This document shows positions 25,245 through 34,627 of a stretch of 59,709 nucleotides of DNA, piece after piece. Made by a program: the position numbers and the translations under genes. Each line of letters opens with the position of its first letter. Positions within the stretch are counted from its first letter, which is position 1. The DNA is taken from contig VBOJ01000076.1 in NCBI GenBank assembly GCA_005877775.1, positions 1-59,709 on the forward strand, read 5' to 3'. This stretch comes from Nitrospirota bacterium (GTDB taxonomy: Bacteria > Nitrospirota > Nitrospiria > Nitrospirales > Nitrospiraceae). Under the pieces are notes generated by a model that made no database searches, was not told the origin of the DNA, and saw nothing but the letters and a program-made list of their open reading frames with translations.

Positions 25245-27164
25245 ATGGGCAAGGTCATAGGCATTGATCTCGGGACAACCAATTCGTGCGTCGCCATCAT
25301 GAGCGGGGGAGAGCCTGTCGTCATCGCCAATGCGGAAGGAAGTCGAACCACTCCTTCAGTCGTCGCGATCACGGACAAAGGAGAACGGCTCGTCGGCCAA
25401 ATCGCCAAACGCCAGGCGATCACCAACCCGGAAAACACGATCTATTCCATCAAGCGGCTCATGGGTCGCAAGTTCCGCAGCCCTCAGGTCCAAGAAGCGT
25501 TGAAGCGTCTCCCGTACAAGGTGGTCGAGGCTAGCAACGGCGACGCCCATGTCGAGATCCGCGGGAAGCGCTATAGCCCAGCCGAGGTGTCTGCGATGAT
25601 TCTTCAGAAGATGAAGCAGACCGCGGAGGACTATCTGGGCGAAAAAGTGACCGAAGCGGTCATCACCGTGCCGGCCTATTTTGATGACAGCCAGCGTCAG
25701 GCCACCAAGGACGCGGGGCAAATCGCAGGCCTCAATGTGCTCCGCATTATCAACGAGCCGACCGCCGCGTCACTGGCCTACGGGCTCGACAAAAAGAAGG
25801 ACGAACGGATCGCCGTCTACGACCTGGGCGGCGGAACCTTCGATATTTCGATCCTCGAGATCGGTGAAGGTGTGTTTGAAGTGAAATCCACCAATGGGGA
25901 CACGTTCCTCGGCGGGGACGACTTTGATCTGCGGATCATGGACTGGCTGGTGGACGAGTTTAAGAAAGACCAGGGCATCGACCTTCGCAAGGATCGGATG
26001 GCGCTCCAGCGTCTGAAAGAAGCAGCCGAACGGGCCAAGATCGAACTCTCCTCTTCGCAGGAGAGTGAGATCAACCTCCCCTTCATCACCGCGGATGCCA
26101 ACGGACCGAAGCACCTGGTGATCAAACTCACTCGCGCGAAACTCGAGCAACTGGTCGATGATCTGATTCAGCGCACCATCGAGCCGTGCAAAAAGGCCAT
26201 GGCCGACGCCGGCGCGACAGCGCGCGACATCAATGAGGTGGTGTTGGTCGGCGGCATGACTCGGATGCCGAAAGGTATCCAGGTCGTGCGCGAGTTCTTC
26301 GGGAAAGAACCTCACAAGGGAGTCAATCCGGACGAAGTCGTCGCGGTCGGTGCCGCGATTCAAGGTGGCGTGCTGAAGGGCGACGTGAAGGACGTGTTGC
26401 TTCTGGACGTCACCCCGCTGACGCTGGGCATCGAGACCTTGGGCGGGATCTTCACGCATATCATCGAGCGCAATACCACGATCCCGACCAAGAAGAGTCA
26501 GATCTTCTCCACCGCAGCCGATAACCAAAGCGCGGTCACGATCCGTGTCTTCCAGGGCGAACGCGAGATGGCGAACGACAACAAGCTGCTCGGCCAGTTC
26601 GACCTGGTGGGTATTCCGCCGGCCCCCCGAGGGATGCCTCAAATCGAAGTGACGTTCGATATCGATGCCAACGGGATCGTACACGTTTCTGCGAAGGACC
26701 TCGGAACACAGAAAGAACAGTCCATTAAGATCACCGCCTCCAGCGGTCTGAGTAAGGACGAAATCGATCGGATGGTCAAAGAAGGACAGGCCCATACCGA
26801 AGAGGACAAGCAACGGAGGAAACTGGCCGAAGCCCGCAACCAGGCTGACAACTTGATCTACAGCACGGAGAAAAACCTCACGGAGCACGGGGATAAGATC
26901 AGCGACGACGATAAGAATAAGATCAAAGACGCCGTCGCGGCGGTTCGCAAGGCCATGGAGGGCACCGATCCGTCGGCCATCGAGTCGACCATGCAGGCCC
27001 TGAACACCGTCTCCCATAAACTGGCTGAGGAAATGTACAAGAAGACCACGGCCTCAGCGGAAGGCTCCCAGGGTCCTGCCCAGGGCAACGGCGGCGCCTC
27101 TGCGAAAAGCGATGACAAGGTCGTGGACGCCGAATTCGAAGAGGTGGACAAAGACAAAAAGTAA
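25245..27164 (+). CDS. dnaK: Chaperone DnaK (Hsp70)
   Basis: A 639-residue Hsp70 with SD AAGGAG before the ATG. Signatures: [52 protein letters not shown], the substrate-binding domain ([17 protein letters not shown], hydrophobic linker [10 protein letters not shown]), and a C-terminal lid ending [12 protein letters not shown]. It binds unfolded peptides in an ATP cycle driven by DnaJ and GrpE, which flank it. A strong intrinsic terminator follows, before dnaJ. Confidence 0.98.
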   Translation: MGKVIGIDLGTTNSCVAIMSGGEPVVIANAEGSRTTPSVVAITDKGERLVGQIAKRQAITNPENTIYSIKRLMGRKFRSPQVQEALKRLPYKVVEASNGDAHVEIRGKRYSPAEVSAMILQKMKQTAEDYLGEKVTEAVITVPAYFDDSQRQATKDAGQIAGLNVLRIINEPTAASLAYGLDKKKDERIAVYDLGGGTFDISILEIGEGVFEVKSTNGDTFLGGDDFDLRIMDWLVDEFKKDQGIDLRKDRMALQRLKEAAERAKIELSSSQESEINLPFITADANGPKHLVIKLTRAKLEQLVDDLIQRTIEPCKKAMADAGATARDINEVVLVGGMTRMPKGIQVVREFFGKEPHKGVNPDEVVAVGAAIQGGVLKGDVKDVLLLDVTPLTLGIETLGGIFTHIIERNTTIPTKKSQIFSTAADNQSAVTIRVFQGEREMANDNKLLGQFDLVGIPPAPRGMPQIEVTFDIDANGIVHVSAKDLGTQKEQSIKITASSGLSKDEIDRMVKEGQAHTEEDKQRRKLAEARNQADNLIYSTEKNLTEHGDKISDDDKNKIKDAVAAVRKAMEGTDPSAIESTMQALNTVSHKLAEEMYKKTTASAEGSQGPAQGNGGASAKSDDKVVDAEFEEVDKDKK

Positions 27165-27184
27165 GCTACAATACCGCTAGTAAG
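27119..27184 (+). terminator. Intrinsic terminator between dnaK and dnaJ
   Basis: Coordinates in ascending order are 27184 back from 27219; the element spans 27184-27219. GACCGGGC (27185-27192) pairs perfectly with GCCCGGTC (27207-27214), with the self-complementary CTGCGGCCGCAG inside the loop, and is followed by TTTTT (27215-27219). It begins 20 nt after the dnaK stop and ends 15 nt before the dnaJ ATG, so it should attenuate dnaJ expression. Confidence 0.4.
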
Positions 27185-27219
27185 GACCGGGCCCTGCGGC
27201 CGCAGAGCCCGGTCTTTTT
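27184..27219 (+). terminator. Intrinsic terminator between dnaK and dnaJ (correct coordinates)
   Basis: A perfect 8-bp GC-rich stem (GACCGGGC / GCCCGGTC) with a nested palindrome, followed by five T. It ends 14 nt upstream of the dnaJ ATG. No separate promoter for dnaJ is visible in the remaining space, so dnaJ must be reached by readthrough. This entry replaces the one above, whose end coordinate is misordered. Confidence 0.88.
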
Positions 27220-27233
27220 CACCCAGAACCGAA

Positions 27234-28367
27234 ATGGCTCACGTGACAAAACGCGACTACTACGAAACGCTCGGAGTTGACCGCAGCGCGTCGGACGAGG
27301 ATCTGAAGAAAGCCTACCGCAAACTAGCCCGCCAGTATCACCCCGACCTGCAGACCGGAGAGCAACAGAAAAAAGTTTCAGAAGAGAAATTCAAAGAGGT
27401 CAACGAGGCCTACGAGGCCCTCAGCGACCCTGAGAAGCGCAGGCGCTATGACGCATTCGGACACGCAGGTGGACCGCACGGCGTTGGTGGTGGATTCGAA
27501 GGCTTCGATTTCGGCCGCGGCGGGTTCGGCGACGTCTTCAACGATATCTTCGAGGACTTTTTCGGAGGCGGCGGTCGTGGACGACAGCGGGCAGAGCGTG
27601 GATCAGACTTGCAGTACAACCTGGAGCTCTCGTTCGAGGAATCAGTCTATGGCAAGGAAGCTAAGCTGAGGATTCCACGGTGGGAACTCTGCCAGGAATG
27701 TAAGGGCACCGGCGCGCGATCGGCCTCAGGTCTGAAGACCTGTCCCGGTTGCAAAGGGGCCGGCGAGCTCCGTTTCCAGCAAGGTTTCTTCAGCGTCAGT
27801 CGGCCCTGCAATCAGTGCAAGGGAAGCGGCCAGATAATTTCGGACCCCTGTGGAACCTGCCGAGGCCGGAAGCGGGTGTATCGAGAACGCACGCTGTCCG
27901 TCCACATTCCCGCCGGAGTCGAATCGGGGATGCGGCTCCGCTTGGCCAACGAGGGTGAGCACGGTCAGAACGGCGGTCCTCCAGGCGATCTGTACGTGGC
28001 GATTGCCGTGAAGCCTCATCCATTCTTCAGGCGAAAAGGGAACGACATTGTCTGCGATGTGCCGGTCAGTTTCATCACCGCGACGCTCGGCGGCAAGGTG
28101 GAGGTCCCGACTCTCACCGGGAATACGGTGATCAAAGTACCGGCCGGCACGCAGCATGACAAGGTTCTTCGTCTGAAGGGACTCGGGGTTCCCAATTTGC
28201 AGGGTCATCAGACTGGGGATCAGCTCATGAGGATCAAGGTCCAGATTCCGACCAAACTGACTCCCAAGCAACAAGAGTTGCTGACGGAATTTGCAAAAGA
28301 GAGCGGGATGCCCGCGGACAGCGAGGGGGACGGCTTCTTCGATAAGATGAAAACGTTTTTTGAGTGA
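27234..28367 (+). CDS. dnaJ: Chaperone DnaJ (Hsp40)
   Basis: A 377-residue class A J-protein. The J domain has [22 protein letters not shown] and the HPD triad (YHPDLQ), then a Gly/Phe-rich region ([22 protein letters not shown]), four zinc-finger repeats ([32 protein letters not shown]) and the C-terminal substrate-binding domains. It delivers clients to DnaK and stimulates its ATPase. The last zinc repeat lacks the usual second Gly. It lies just after a strong terminator and has no clear SD, suggesting lower expression than dnaK. Confidence 0.97.
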   Translation: MAHVTKRDYYETLGVDRSASDEDLKKAYRKLARQYHPDLQTGEQQKKVSEEKFKEVNEAYEALSDPEKRRRYDAFGHAGGPHGVGGGFEGFDFGRGGFGDVFNDIFEDFFGGGGRGRQRAERGSDLQYNLELSFEESVYGKEAKLRIPRWELCQECKGTGARSASGLKTCPGCKGAGELRFQQGFFSVSRPCNQCKGSGQIISDPCGTCRGRKRVYRERTLSVHIPAGVESGMRLRLANEGEHGQNGGPPGDLYVAIAVKPHPFFRRKGNDIVCDVPVSFITATLGGKVEVPTLTGNTVIKVPAGTQHDKVLRLKGLGVPNLQGHQTGDQLMRIKVQIPTKLTPKQQELLTEFAKESGMPADSEGDGFFDKMKTFFE

Positions 28368-28406
28368 GTAGCCTCCCTGCCTGCCTAGCCACTACCTCTT
28401 CAGCAC

Positions 28407-29147
28407 ATGCCGGTTTATTTCATAACCTCTGATCAGGTGCAGAGGGGGACGGCGACCATCACGGGCCCCCTGCTCCACCACGTACGAACCAGCCTCCGTA
28501 CTCGGATCGGCGACAGCCTCTGGGTGGGAGATGACCGACGCCGGCGGCACCTGATTCAGGTCACCCAACTCGACCGTCATCAACTTGTCGGCCGGGTTCT
28601 GGAACAGCACGAGGGACCAATCCGCCGAAGCCCGGCTGTTACGATCGGACAGGCCTTACTGAAAAGCGATCGAATGGACTGGGTCATTCAGAAAGCGACC
28701 GAGCTCGGTGCCGCCTCGTTCGTCCCGCTCATAGGACGACACGTGGTCATTCGGCCCAAAGCCGCGCGTGTCGCGACTCAACAGCAACGTTGGCAACGGA
28801 TCGCACTTGAGGCAGCTCAACAGGCCGAACGTTGGGAGATTCCAACCGTCGCGACCCCATGCGAAGCCACTGCGTTTTTCTCCCAACAGCCTCCTGCGGA
28901 TGTGAACTTGATCTTACGTGAACGAGCCCCCGGCCAAAGTCTCGCGTCGATCCCCTTGCCGAATACCCCCGAAAGCACCATTGTGATTGCGACGGGTCCT
29001 GAGGGGGGCTGGGCTCGGGAAGAACTCGGGATCGCCCTGGAGCACGGGTTTACACCTGTCACCTTAGGAAAGCTGATCCTGCGGGCTGAGACGGCCGCGC
29101 TGGCTGCGTTGAGTATCCTTCAGAGTCGAGTCGGGGAGCTCGGTTAG
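28407..29147 (+). CDS. rsmE: 16S rRNA (uracil1498-N3)-methyltransferase
   Basis: A 246-residue SPOUT-class methyltransferase. The PUA-like N-terminus (HHVRTSLRTRIGDSLWVGDD) precedes QALLKSDRMDWVIQKATELGAASFVPL, family-diagnostic QRWQRIALEAAQQAERWEIP, and the knot with ATGPEGGWAREEL and TLGKLILRAETAALAALSIL, which binds S-adenosylmethionine. It methylates U1498 of 16S rRNA. Pairing of dnaJ and rsmE (often with prmA) is common in bacteria. The gap to dnaJ is 39 nt. Confidence 0.95.
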   Translation: MPVYFITSDQVQRGTATITGPLLHHVRTSLRTRIGDSLWVGDDRRRRHLIQVTQLDRHQLVGRVLEQHEGPIRRSPAVTIGQALLKSDRMDWVIQKATELGAASFVPLIGRHVVIRPKAARVATQQQRWQRIALEAAQQAERWEIPTVATPCEATAFFSQQPPADVNLILRERAPGQSLASIPLPNTPESTIVIATGPEGGWAREELGIALEHGFTPVTLGKLILRAETAALAALSILQSRVGELG

Positions 29148-29184
29148 AGGACGTGAGGGGTGTGGGGGCGTCCAGCACGTGCCG

Positions 29185-29257
29185 CGTTATCGCGTCAGTA
29201 GCGTCAATAGAGTGCCGCGTCTCTTGCGCAGGACGCGTTGACGCTAAAGACGCAACG
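29185..29257. repeat. Imperfect inverted repeat of GCGTCA-type words between convergent genes
   Basis: TAGCGTCAA (29199-29207) pairs perfectly with TTGACGCTA (29238-29246); the flanks GTTATCGCGTCAG and AAGACGCAAC extend it imperfectly. A second, outer block of words (GACGTGAGGGG.., CGCCTGACGCCTCACGCC) surrounds it. It lies between the convergent ends of rsmE and the YCF48 gene, as at 13626-13727. Confidence 0.7.
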
Positions 29258-29300
29258 GACCCCTTACGCCTGACGCCTCACGCCTTACGAGCGTCGGCTA

Positions 29301-30275
29301 CTACCGCGCCGTGATGTGGAGAATCGTGCCCCGTTCGCCGCTGGCCCAGCCGTGGTTCGGATCGGGGAACGAGAGACCGAACAGAGAAGCTTTGGCCCCG
29401 TTTTCCTGCTCGACCCAGGTGAAGCCCGCGTCGGTCGTGCGAAAGATGGAGCCCCGTTCTCCAACAACCCAGCCCGCCTTGGGGCCGGTAAAGCGAACCT
29501 TGATCAAATCCGTCAGCCTGGAACAAGTACTGACGCAGGCTAAGGTCCGGTCGATCCACCGCTTGCCTCCATCAATCGTCTGAAACATTGCGCCCGCATT
29601 TCCAACGGCCCATCCGTTCAATTGGTCTGCAAAGAAGACGTCGAAAAAGGTGGCGGCGCTCTGAGTTTCTTGAGCGCTCCAAGTCAGCCCGCCGTCTTGC
29701 GTTAACAGGATGGTCCCCAGGGCTCCGACCGCACCTCCATGGTCGGTATCAGAAAAATACACCGCGTAGAGGACCGCATTCGTCCCGCTGGTCTGGTCGA
29801 GCCAATGAGCACCGCTGTCTTCCGTGTGCAAGATGGTCCCGGCAGCGCCGACAGCCCATCCCGAAGAGGGCGTCAGGAAATAGACTCCGTAGAGTGCCGA
29901 CTGCGTGCCGCTGGGCTGTCCTGTCCATGTTTCCCCGCCGTCCCTGGAATGAAGAACGATCCCATTCGACCCGACCACCCAGCCGCGTGACCTGTCCGCA
30001 AAAAACACCCCGGTGAGCAGCACGCCGGTCCGACTGGGCACTGGCTTCCACCGTTTGCCACCATCCACGGTCTTCAGGATCGTTCCGCCGGCCCCGACCG
30101 CCCACCCTACCTTGGCATCGAGAAAATAGACGCTCATCAGAGTGACTTCGGTCCCGCTCTTTTGCGTTGTCGGTACCACGCGCGGCTGTTCTGCCCCTGG
30201 CGCATCGGTGACAGCGAGCTCCAACACGACCAGCGAAATCAGGACGACGCGCCTTATCCAACTCCGAGACTGCAT
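29301..30275 (-). CDS. Exported YCF48/BNR-type beta-propeller protein
   Basis: I start at MQSRSWIRRVVLISLVVLELAV, a signal peptide with cleavage probably near DAPGAEQ (324 residues); a GTG seven codons upstream is possible but would overlap the TIG gene. The mature part is about six repeats of the form VGWAVGAGGTILKTVDGGKRW, GWVVGSNGIVLHSRDGGETW, as in photosystem-II assembly factor YCF48 and BNR propellers. In non-phototrophs such proteins are secreted or periplasmic with unknown partners. It directly follows the TIG protein gene and is probably cotranscribed. Confidence 0.88.
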   Translation of the reverse strand: MQSRSWIRRVVLISLVVLELAVTDAPGAEQPRVVPTTQKSGTEVTLMSVYFLDAKVGWAVGAGGTILKTVDGGKRWKPVPSRTGVLLTGVFFADRSRGWVVGSNGIVLHSRDGGETWTGQPSGTQSALYGVYFLTPSSGWAVGAAGTILHTEDSGAHWLDQTSGTNAVLYAVYFSDTDHGGAVGALGTILLTQDGGLTWSAQETQSAATFFDVFFADQLNGWAVGNAGAMFQTIDGGKRWIDRTLACVSTCSRLTDLIKVRFTGPKAGWVVGERGSIFRTTDAGFTWVEQENGAKASLFGLSFPDPNHGWASGERGTILHITAR

Positions 30276-30282
30276 GGCCAGC

Positions 30283-31947
30283 TCAGTCTCGGCCACGGTC
30301 CGGACCGGTGTCCTTGAAATAGCCCTGATCCGGAAGCCCCTTGGCCTGGATGGTGAACTCTCCCGCTACCACACTCACCCATTGCTTCGATGTGCAACAG
30401 CTTCCGTCAGGGAGCAAATCCCACGACCCTCGCCGGACCACCAGCGGGCCCTTGGTCATATCTGGATGAAATTCATTGGCTTTCCCGATTCCAAATACGT
30501 GCCGTCTGGGCACTCGCACTTTGATTTCTGTGTCGCTCCAGGAGACCACGATAGCAGCGACGCCGTTAAAGAGCACTTCGCTTCTCGACACATTCTCCCC
30601 TAACTGCATTGGCAGAAAATCGTGGCCACCCTCATTGAGGCCGGGCTGTGTCTGTTCCGTCGTCTTCAAGAAATTTCCGAACCCTGACCCTTTGATCGTG
30701 ACAATCTCATCCAATCCCGCGGAGGCGGGCTGAAACGATTCGACCTTGGGGGTGGCCACTGTGAAGCTCCCGGCCACTGTGGAGACGATACCTCGCTCGG
30801 CGCAGCAGGAACCATCCGCTTTCGGAGTGGTCGCGCCGCGTCGAATCACGACTGGCCCGTCCTTGGCGCTGAAGGGCACCCAGACATCAATCTTGTCGTC
30901 ATGCCACCGATAGACCACGGCCGGCACGCCCCCGAATTCCACTCCATTCTCCCCTTTGTCAAAGTCCGCGAACGCAAAGGGAGTGGAGCCGCTCTCCGAG
31001 AAGAACCCGAAGTTCTCCCCGGAAATCCTCACCAGACTCCCGATCGGTGCACTGGCTGGCGACAGACCGGTCACCTTGGGCACGAGCACGGTGAAGTTCC
31101 CCACGGTCCGCTGCGTCTCTCCACGTTTGACCACGACCGGTCCATTGCTGGCTCCCAGCGGCACGTGAGCCACGATGACTCCATCAGTCCACTTGGCCAC
31201 CGTGGCCGGCTGGCCGTTCAAGAGGATGGCATCTCCGGGTTCCTTGCTTGCGCCAAATCCCTTTCCGAACAGCACAAATTTCGTCCCAATCGGTCCGCTG
31301 GTCGGATCAACTCGGACGGAGGGCAACACTTTCAGCGGCAGGGCGTTACTCACGCTGTATTCCACAGGGGCGCAGCAAGATCCGTCCGGCAAGGGGTCCG
31401 ATGAGGCGAGCCGGACAACCACATCGCCCGACTCAGCATTTCCGGGAACCTCGACCTCCAGTTTGTCATCTCGCCATTTCCTGACCCGTGCCGGTACGCC
31501 GCTGATGAGCACATCGTTGACTCCAAACATTGTGTTCGGATCCTTGGAGCCGGCCGTATTCCCGAAATGCTCGCCGGTGATCCGGAGAATCGTTCCCGGC
31601 TCCGTCTCGATTGGCTGCAACACGAGAAGCGTCGGGCGCTGAACTGAAAAGGTTCCGGCAGGGATCTTCTTTTTCCCTCTCATCACCTCCACCGGACCGT
31701 TGGTGGCCCGGAGCGGAACTTTCACCCCGATAAGGTCCGTTTCCCAGCGTTGGATCAGAGCCGGCGTTCCGTTGAACAAGACCCGGTTTTCCTGCGTTGA
31801 TTTGAATTGGCCGAACCCCTTCCCAGCAATGGTCACGGTTGCTCCTGGTGGAGCCGCATTAGGAACCAGCTCGGTCCCGGCCCAAGCCTGGCTCAACAAA
31901 CCAGTGAGCGGGAGGAACCCTAATGAAAAGAGGGCAACGATCCACAT
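30283..31947 (-). CDS. Exported five-TIG/IPT-domain protein with repeated DGSCC motifs
   Basis: The start is MWIVALFSLGFLPLTGLLSQAWAG, a signal peptide, with AGGAG 8 nt upstream (554 residues); the longer track ORF is not coding. Five TIG (IPT) immunoglobulin-like repeats follow, each opening PNAAPPGATVTIAGKGFG-like and closing with NGPVVVKRG. Repeats 2, 4 and 5 contain insertions PDGSCCAPVEY, ADGSCCAERG and PDGSCCTSKQW, with vicinal cysteines. The role is unknown; TIG proteins act in surface adhesion, polysaccharide binding or envelope structure. Own promoter upstream, YCF48 gene 8 nt downstream. Confidence 0.88.
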   Translation of the reverse strand: MWIVALFSLGFLPLTGLLSQAWAGTELVPNAAPPGATVTIAGKGFGQFKSTQENRVLFNGTPALIQRWETDLIGVKVPLRATNGPVEVMRGKKKIPAGTFSVQRPTLLVLQPIETEPGTILRITGEHFGNTAGSKDPNTMFGVNDVLISGVPARVRKWRDDKLEVEVPGNAESGDVVVRLASSDPLPDGSCCAPVEYSVSNALPLKVLPSVRVDPTSGPIGTKFVLFGKGFGASKEPGDAILLNGQPATVAKWTDGVIVAHVPLGASNGPVVVKRGETQRTVGNFTVLVPKVTGLSPASAPIGSLVRISGENFGFFSESGSTPFAFADFDKGENGVEFGGVPAVVYRWHDDKIDVWVPFSAKDGPVVIRRGATTPKADGSCCAERGIVSTVAGSFTVATPKVESFQPASAGLDEIVTIKGSGFGNFLKTTEQTQPGLNEGGHDFLPMQLGENVSRSEVLFNGVAAIVVSWSDTEIKVRVPRRHVFGIGKANEFHPDMTKGPLVVRRGSWDLLPDGSCCTSKQWVSVVAGEFTIQAKGLPDQGYFKDTGPDRGRD

Positions 31948-32064
31948 TGGTGCTTCTCCTGGAAACGTGAGGATAGGTTCGTCCCTCAGCGTGGCAACAC
32001 ACCTCACACACGAGAGGGATGAAGGCCGGAACGGGGTACGCCGTCGAGCGAAGGGACGTGAGGC

Positions 32065-32094
32065 ACTATAACAAGCGTGTTTTTTTCTTGTCAA
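32065..32094 (-). promoter_or_regulatory. Sigma-70 promoter of the TIG-YCF48 unit
   Basis: On the minus strand TTGACA (32089-32094) and TATAGT (32065-32070) are 18 nt apart, with an A-rich spacer start. It stands about 118 nt before the TIG ATG and just after the stop of the HEAT gene, leaving a long 5' leader. Confidence 0.6.
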
Positions 32095-32119
32095 GCAAGG
32101 CCCTGGCGGCACAAACCGG

Positions 32120-33085
32120 CTAGAAGCCTGGAAGGGTGGGTAACGCCGCCTTCGCCGCTGCCCGCACCTCCTGGTCCAAGTCCTGCTTGGCCAGGCGCTC
32201 GATGGCAGAACGGGACTTGGCGTCACGAATTGATTCCAGGGCCCGTACGGAGGCAAGCCGCACGCCGGGGTCAGCATGCTCAAGGAGTGCGATCAAAACC
32301 GGGACTGCTCTCGGGTCCTGAAGTCGACCGAGTTCTTGGATCGTTTTTTCGCGTGCCAGCCCCGCATAGAGCGTCTCAAATGTGGGGAGGGTCGACGCGG
32401 TAGAGGGGAGTTCATCAGTGGGCGAAACGGTTATTGGTTCTTCTTTCACCTGCAGCCGCCGCAAACCCTCGATCAGCGAGCCGATTGTGTCTCGGCGAGA
32501 GACGACAAATCCCTTGATAATGTCACCAAGAAAATAAAAGTACGGGTTGGTTTCAAACTTGCGAAGAACCTCCAAATAGGGCGCATTGGTAGACTCGGTA
32601 AGGCCCGAGGATTCACGGATCACCAGACGCAGAAGCTCTCCCTCTGTCGGATGTTCAAGACTGGCCACAAAAGCGATGTCAGTTTCATACAGACCGATAC
32701 GAAATTGTCTTCCTCGTTCTTCCCTATACTCGACCTTCAGAATAAGATCGTGTGGATCGGTCTGGTTCTGGACGACTGCAATCCCTGCTGAATGCAGTTT
32801 CATCCTCAGGGAAGGCACAACCGGAAAAGAGACCCGGCCTCGTGGCCTCCAGGTTGAAGACTTTACATCCACATAAAGGGTTGTGGTTCGGTTCACCAGC
32901 TGATCCGCTGCATCACTCAACACCCGCTCCTCGGCTGACGTCACCAGAGGCCCCATCACCAGACACATCACGAACAAGGAAAGCAGAACCCCGGACCCGG
33001 CCGTCACGAACACCTTCCACCATCCTTTCTCTTGAAGGCCACCCCGAATCACCTGCCCAAGACGCCCCTCTTGCGCGGCAGTCAT
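32120..33085 (-). CDS. Membrane-anchored HEAT-repeat protein (paralogue A)
   Basis: I choose the ATG giving MTAAQEGRLGQVIRGGL (321 residues); the longer track reading overlaps the preceding gene antisense. A hydrophobic segment (VFVTAGSGVLLSLFVMCLVMGPL) near residue 35 is a signal anchor. The middle domain ([41 protein letters not shown]) is shared with the adjacent paralogue and is unknown to me. The C-terminus has two HEAT/PBS-lyase-type repeats (ELGRLQDPRAVPVLIALLEHADPGVRLASVRALESI). Likely periplasmic protein-interaction role. Confidence 0.75.
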   Translation of the reverse strand: MTAAQEGRLGQVIRGGLQEKGWWKVFVTAGSGVLLSLFVMCLVMGPLVTSAEERVLSDAADQLVNRTTTLYVDVKSSTWRPRGRVSFPVVPSLRMKLHSAGIAVVQNQTDPHDLILKVEYREERGRQFRIGLYETDIAFVASLEHPTEGELLRLVIRESSGLTESTNAPYLEVLRKFETNPYFYFLGDIIKGFVVSRRDTIGSLIEGLRRLQVKEEPITVSPTDELPSTASTLPTFETLYAGLAREKTIQELGRLQDPRAVPVLIALLEHADPGVRLASVRALESIRDAKSRSAIERLAKQDLDQEVRAAAKAALPTLPGF

Positions 33086-33137
33086 CCCTATCAATGCTAC
33101 AAGCAAACCACCAAGCTCGACAAGGCCCTGGCGAGAC

Positions 33138-34034
33138 TCAAGGAACCTTCGAGGAGCCTGGCAGGCCAGCCAGCGCGGCCGCAGCAGCTTGTCGAACTTC
33201 TCGGTCTCCCTCCTGTTGGGCCATACGCTCAATGGCAGGCCTGGCCTCGTCAGCCCGAATCGCACCCAAGGCACGGACCGAGAGCAGGCGGACTTGTCGG
33301 TTGCCATGCCCAAGAAGGGTCATCAGGAGCGGCACAGCCTGGGGGTCTTTGAGCCGACCCAGTTCTCGAATCGTATTCTCGCGCACCAATTGAGGGTACA
33401 GCGTCTCGCCATGAACCATCTCAAGCCTCCCGTCCCCCAGATCGGGCGCGTGCAGGTCACTTCTCCGATGCTCGTTGTCTATCAGTCGTTGCAGGCTCTG
33501 AAGCAGGACACCGGTTCGGTCAGGACGGGAAGTGATGCTTGCTCTGACAAACTGCCCCAGAAAATAAAAATAAGGGTTGGTTTGGAACCGTTCGAGCGCT
33601 TCCAAATAAGGAGGGGTGCCTGACTCTGGGTTGGCCGAGGATTCCCGGATCGTCATGTCAAGGAGCGAGCCAAGCTCCGGATGCTCGAGTTGGATCACAC
33701 AGGTGATATCCGTTCCATACATATCAAACTTATATTGCTTACCCCGCTCCTCCCGATAGTCCACCTTTAGGGTGAGCTCATGGGAATCGGTGGGGTTTCG
33801 GACAACGGTAAACCCTGCCGTAGCCAGGCTGGTTCGGAGCGAAGGCGTCACATCAGTGAGACTCTTGCCGCGTGGCATCCAAGTGGAGAACGCGATATCT
33901 ATAGAAATGGTCTTGGCCTGACCGACACGTTCATACTCCGCATCCGTCAAGGTCCGCTCGCCAGCCGACGCGGACAAGCCTCCCCACAGGAGCCCTATCG
34001 CCACGACACCCGACACGAGACTCGGCTGGCGCAT
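33138..34034 (-). CDS. Exported HEAT-repeat protein (paralogue B)
   Basis: A 298-residue protein with signal peptide [26 protein letters not shown]. The middle domain ([56 protein letters not shown]) and the two C-terminal HEAT repeats ([36 protein letters not shown]) match the next gene residue for residue in many places, so the pair is a tandem duplication. Function unknown. The 5' end lies 38 nt from the RidA stop. Confidence 0.8.
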   Translation of the reverse strand: MRQPSLVSGVVAIGLLWGGLSASAGERTLTDAEYERVGQAKTISIDIAFSTWMPRGKSLTDVTPSLRTSLATAGFTVVRNPTDSHELTLKVDYREERGKQYKFDMYGTDITCVIQLEHPELGSLLDMTIRESSANPESGTPPYLEALERFQTNPYFYFLGQFVRASITSRPDRTGVLLQSLQRLIDNEHRRSDLHAPDLGDGRLEMVHGETLYPQLVRENTIRELGRLKDPQAVPLLMTLLGHGNRQVRLLSVRALGAIRADEARPAIERMAQQEGDREVRQAAAAALAGLPGSSKVP

Positions 34035-34072
34035 GCTGTCACTCCACCAACACCGACGCGAAGGCGAGAGGC

Positions 34073-34531
34073 TCAGCGGACCTGCAGAATAATCTCCAGT
34101 TCCACCGGCGCATTGAGCGGAAGTTCCGCTGCGCCGACGGCCACACGAGCGTGGCGGCCTGCCTCGTCAAAAATCTTGACCAGTAAATCGGAGGCTCCAT
34201 TGACCACTGCCGGTTGCTGGACAAATCCATCGGCTGAGGCCACATGACCGACCATCCGGACAACTTTCTTGACACGGTCCAGAGTGCCCAGTTCTTTTCG
34301 AACGATCGCCAGCGCATTGAGGAGGGCAATCCGCGCCGCCTCATAGCCCTGCTCCACGGTCAGATCTGTTCCCAGCTTCCCCGGAAGGGCCAGCTTTCCA
34401 TCGCGAAAGGGAACGACCCCGCTTAAGAACAAGAGGTCACCTGCCTGCACAGCCGGAATATAGGTCGCCACCGGCTGAGGCGGAGACGGCAACTGAATAC
34501 CCAGCTCAGTGAGTCTGGTCTCGTAGGACAT
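34073..34531 (-). CDS. RidA/YjgF family protein
   Basis: A 152-residue member of the RidA superfamily, slightly longer than the usual 125-130. [66 protein letters not shown] and [26 protein letters not shown] give the trimeric barrel, with the Arg of the imine-binding site (HARVAVG) retained. RidA hydrolyses reactive 2-aminoacrylate-type imines; some relatives lack this and have other roles. It lies between unrelated genes on the minus strand. Confidence 0.88.
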   Translation of the reverse strand: MSYETRLTELGIQLPSPPQPVATYIPAVQAGDLLFLSGVVPFRDGKLALPGKLGTDLTVEQGYEAARIALLNALAIVRKELGTLDRVKKVVRMVGHVASADGFVQQPAVVNGASDLLVKIFDEAGRHARVAVGAAELPLNAPVELEIILQVR

Positions 34532-34563
34532 GGGTCTTGCGAGCTGAATAGTTTTGAGTCTTG

Positions 34564-34610
34564 AGTTGTGAGTTCTTAGTGTAGCAATTCATCGCTCAGC
34601 ACTCACAACT
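34564..34610. repeat. Inverted repeat of GAGTTGT-type words
   Basis: AGTTGTGAGT (34564-34573) pairs perfectly with ACTCACAACT (34601-34610); words TTGAGTCTTGAG before and TTGTCACTG after extend it weakly. It fills the gap between the RidA start and the deoB stop. Confidence 0.7.
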
Positions 34611-34627
34611 TGTCACTGTGAAGCCGT

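Noticed and set aside
27119-27184. Feature entry with end smaller than start
   Set aside because: A misordered coordinate; the terminator is at 27184-27219 as given in the entry that follows it.
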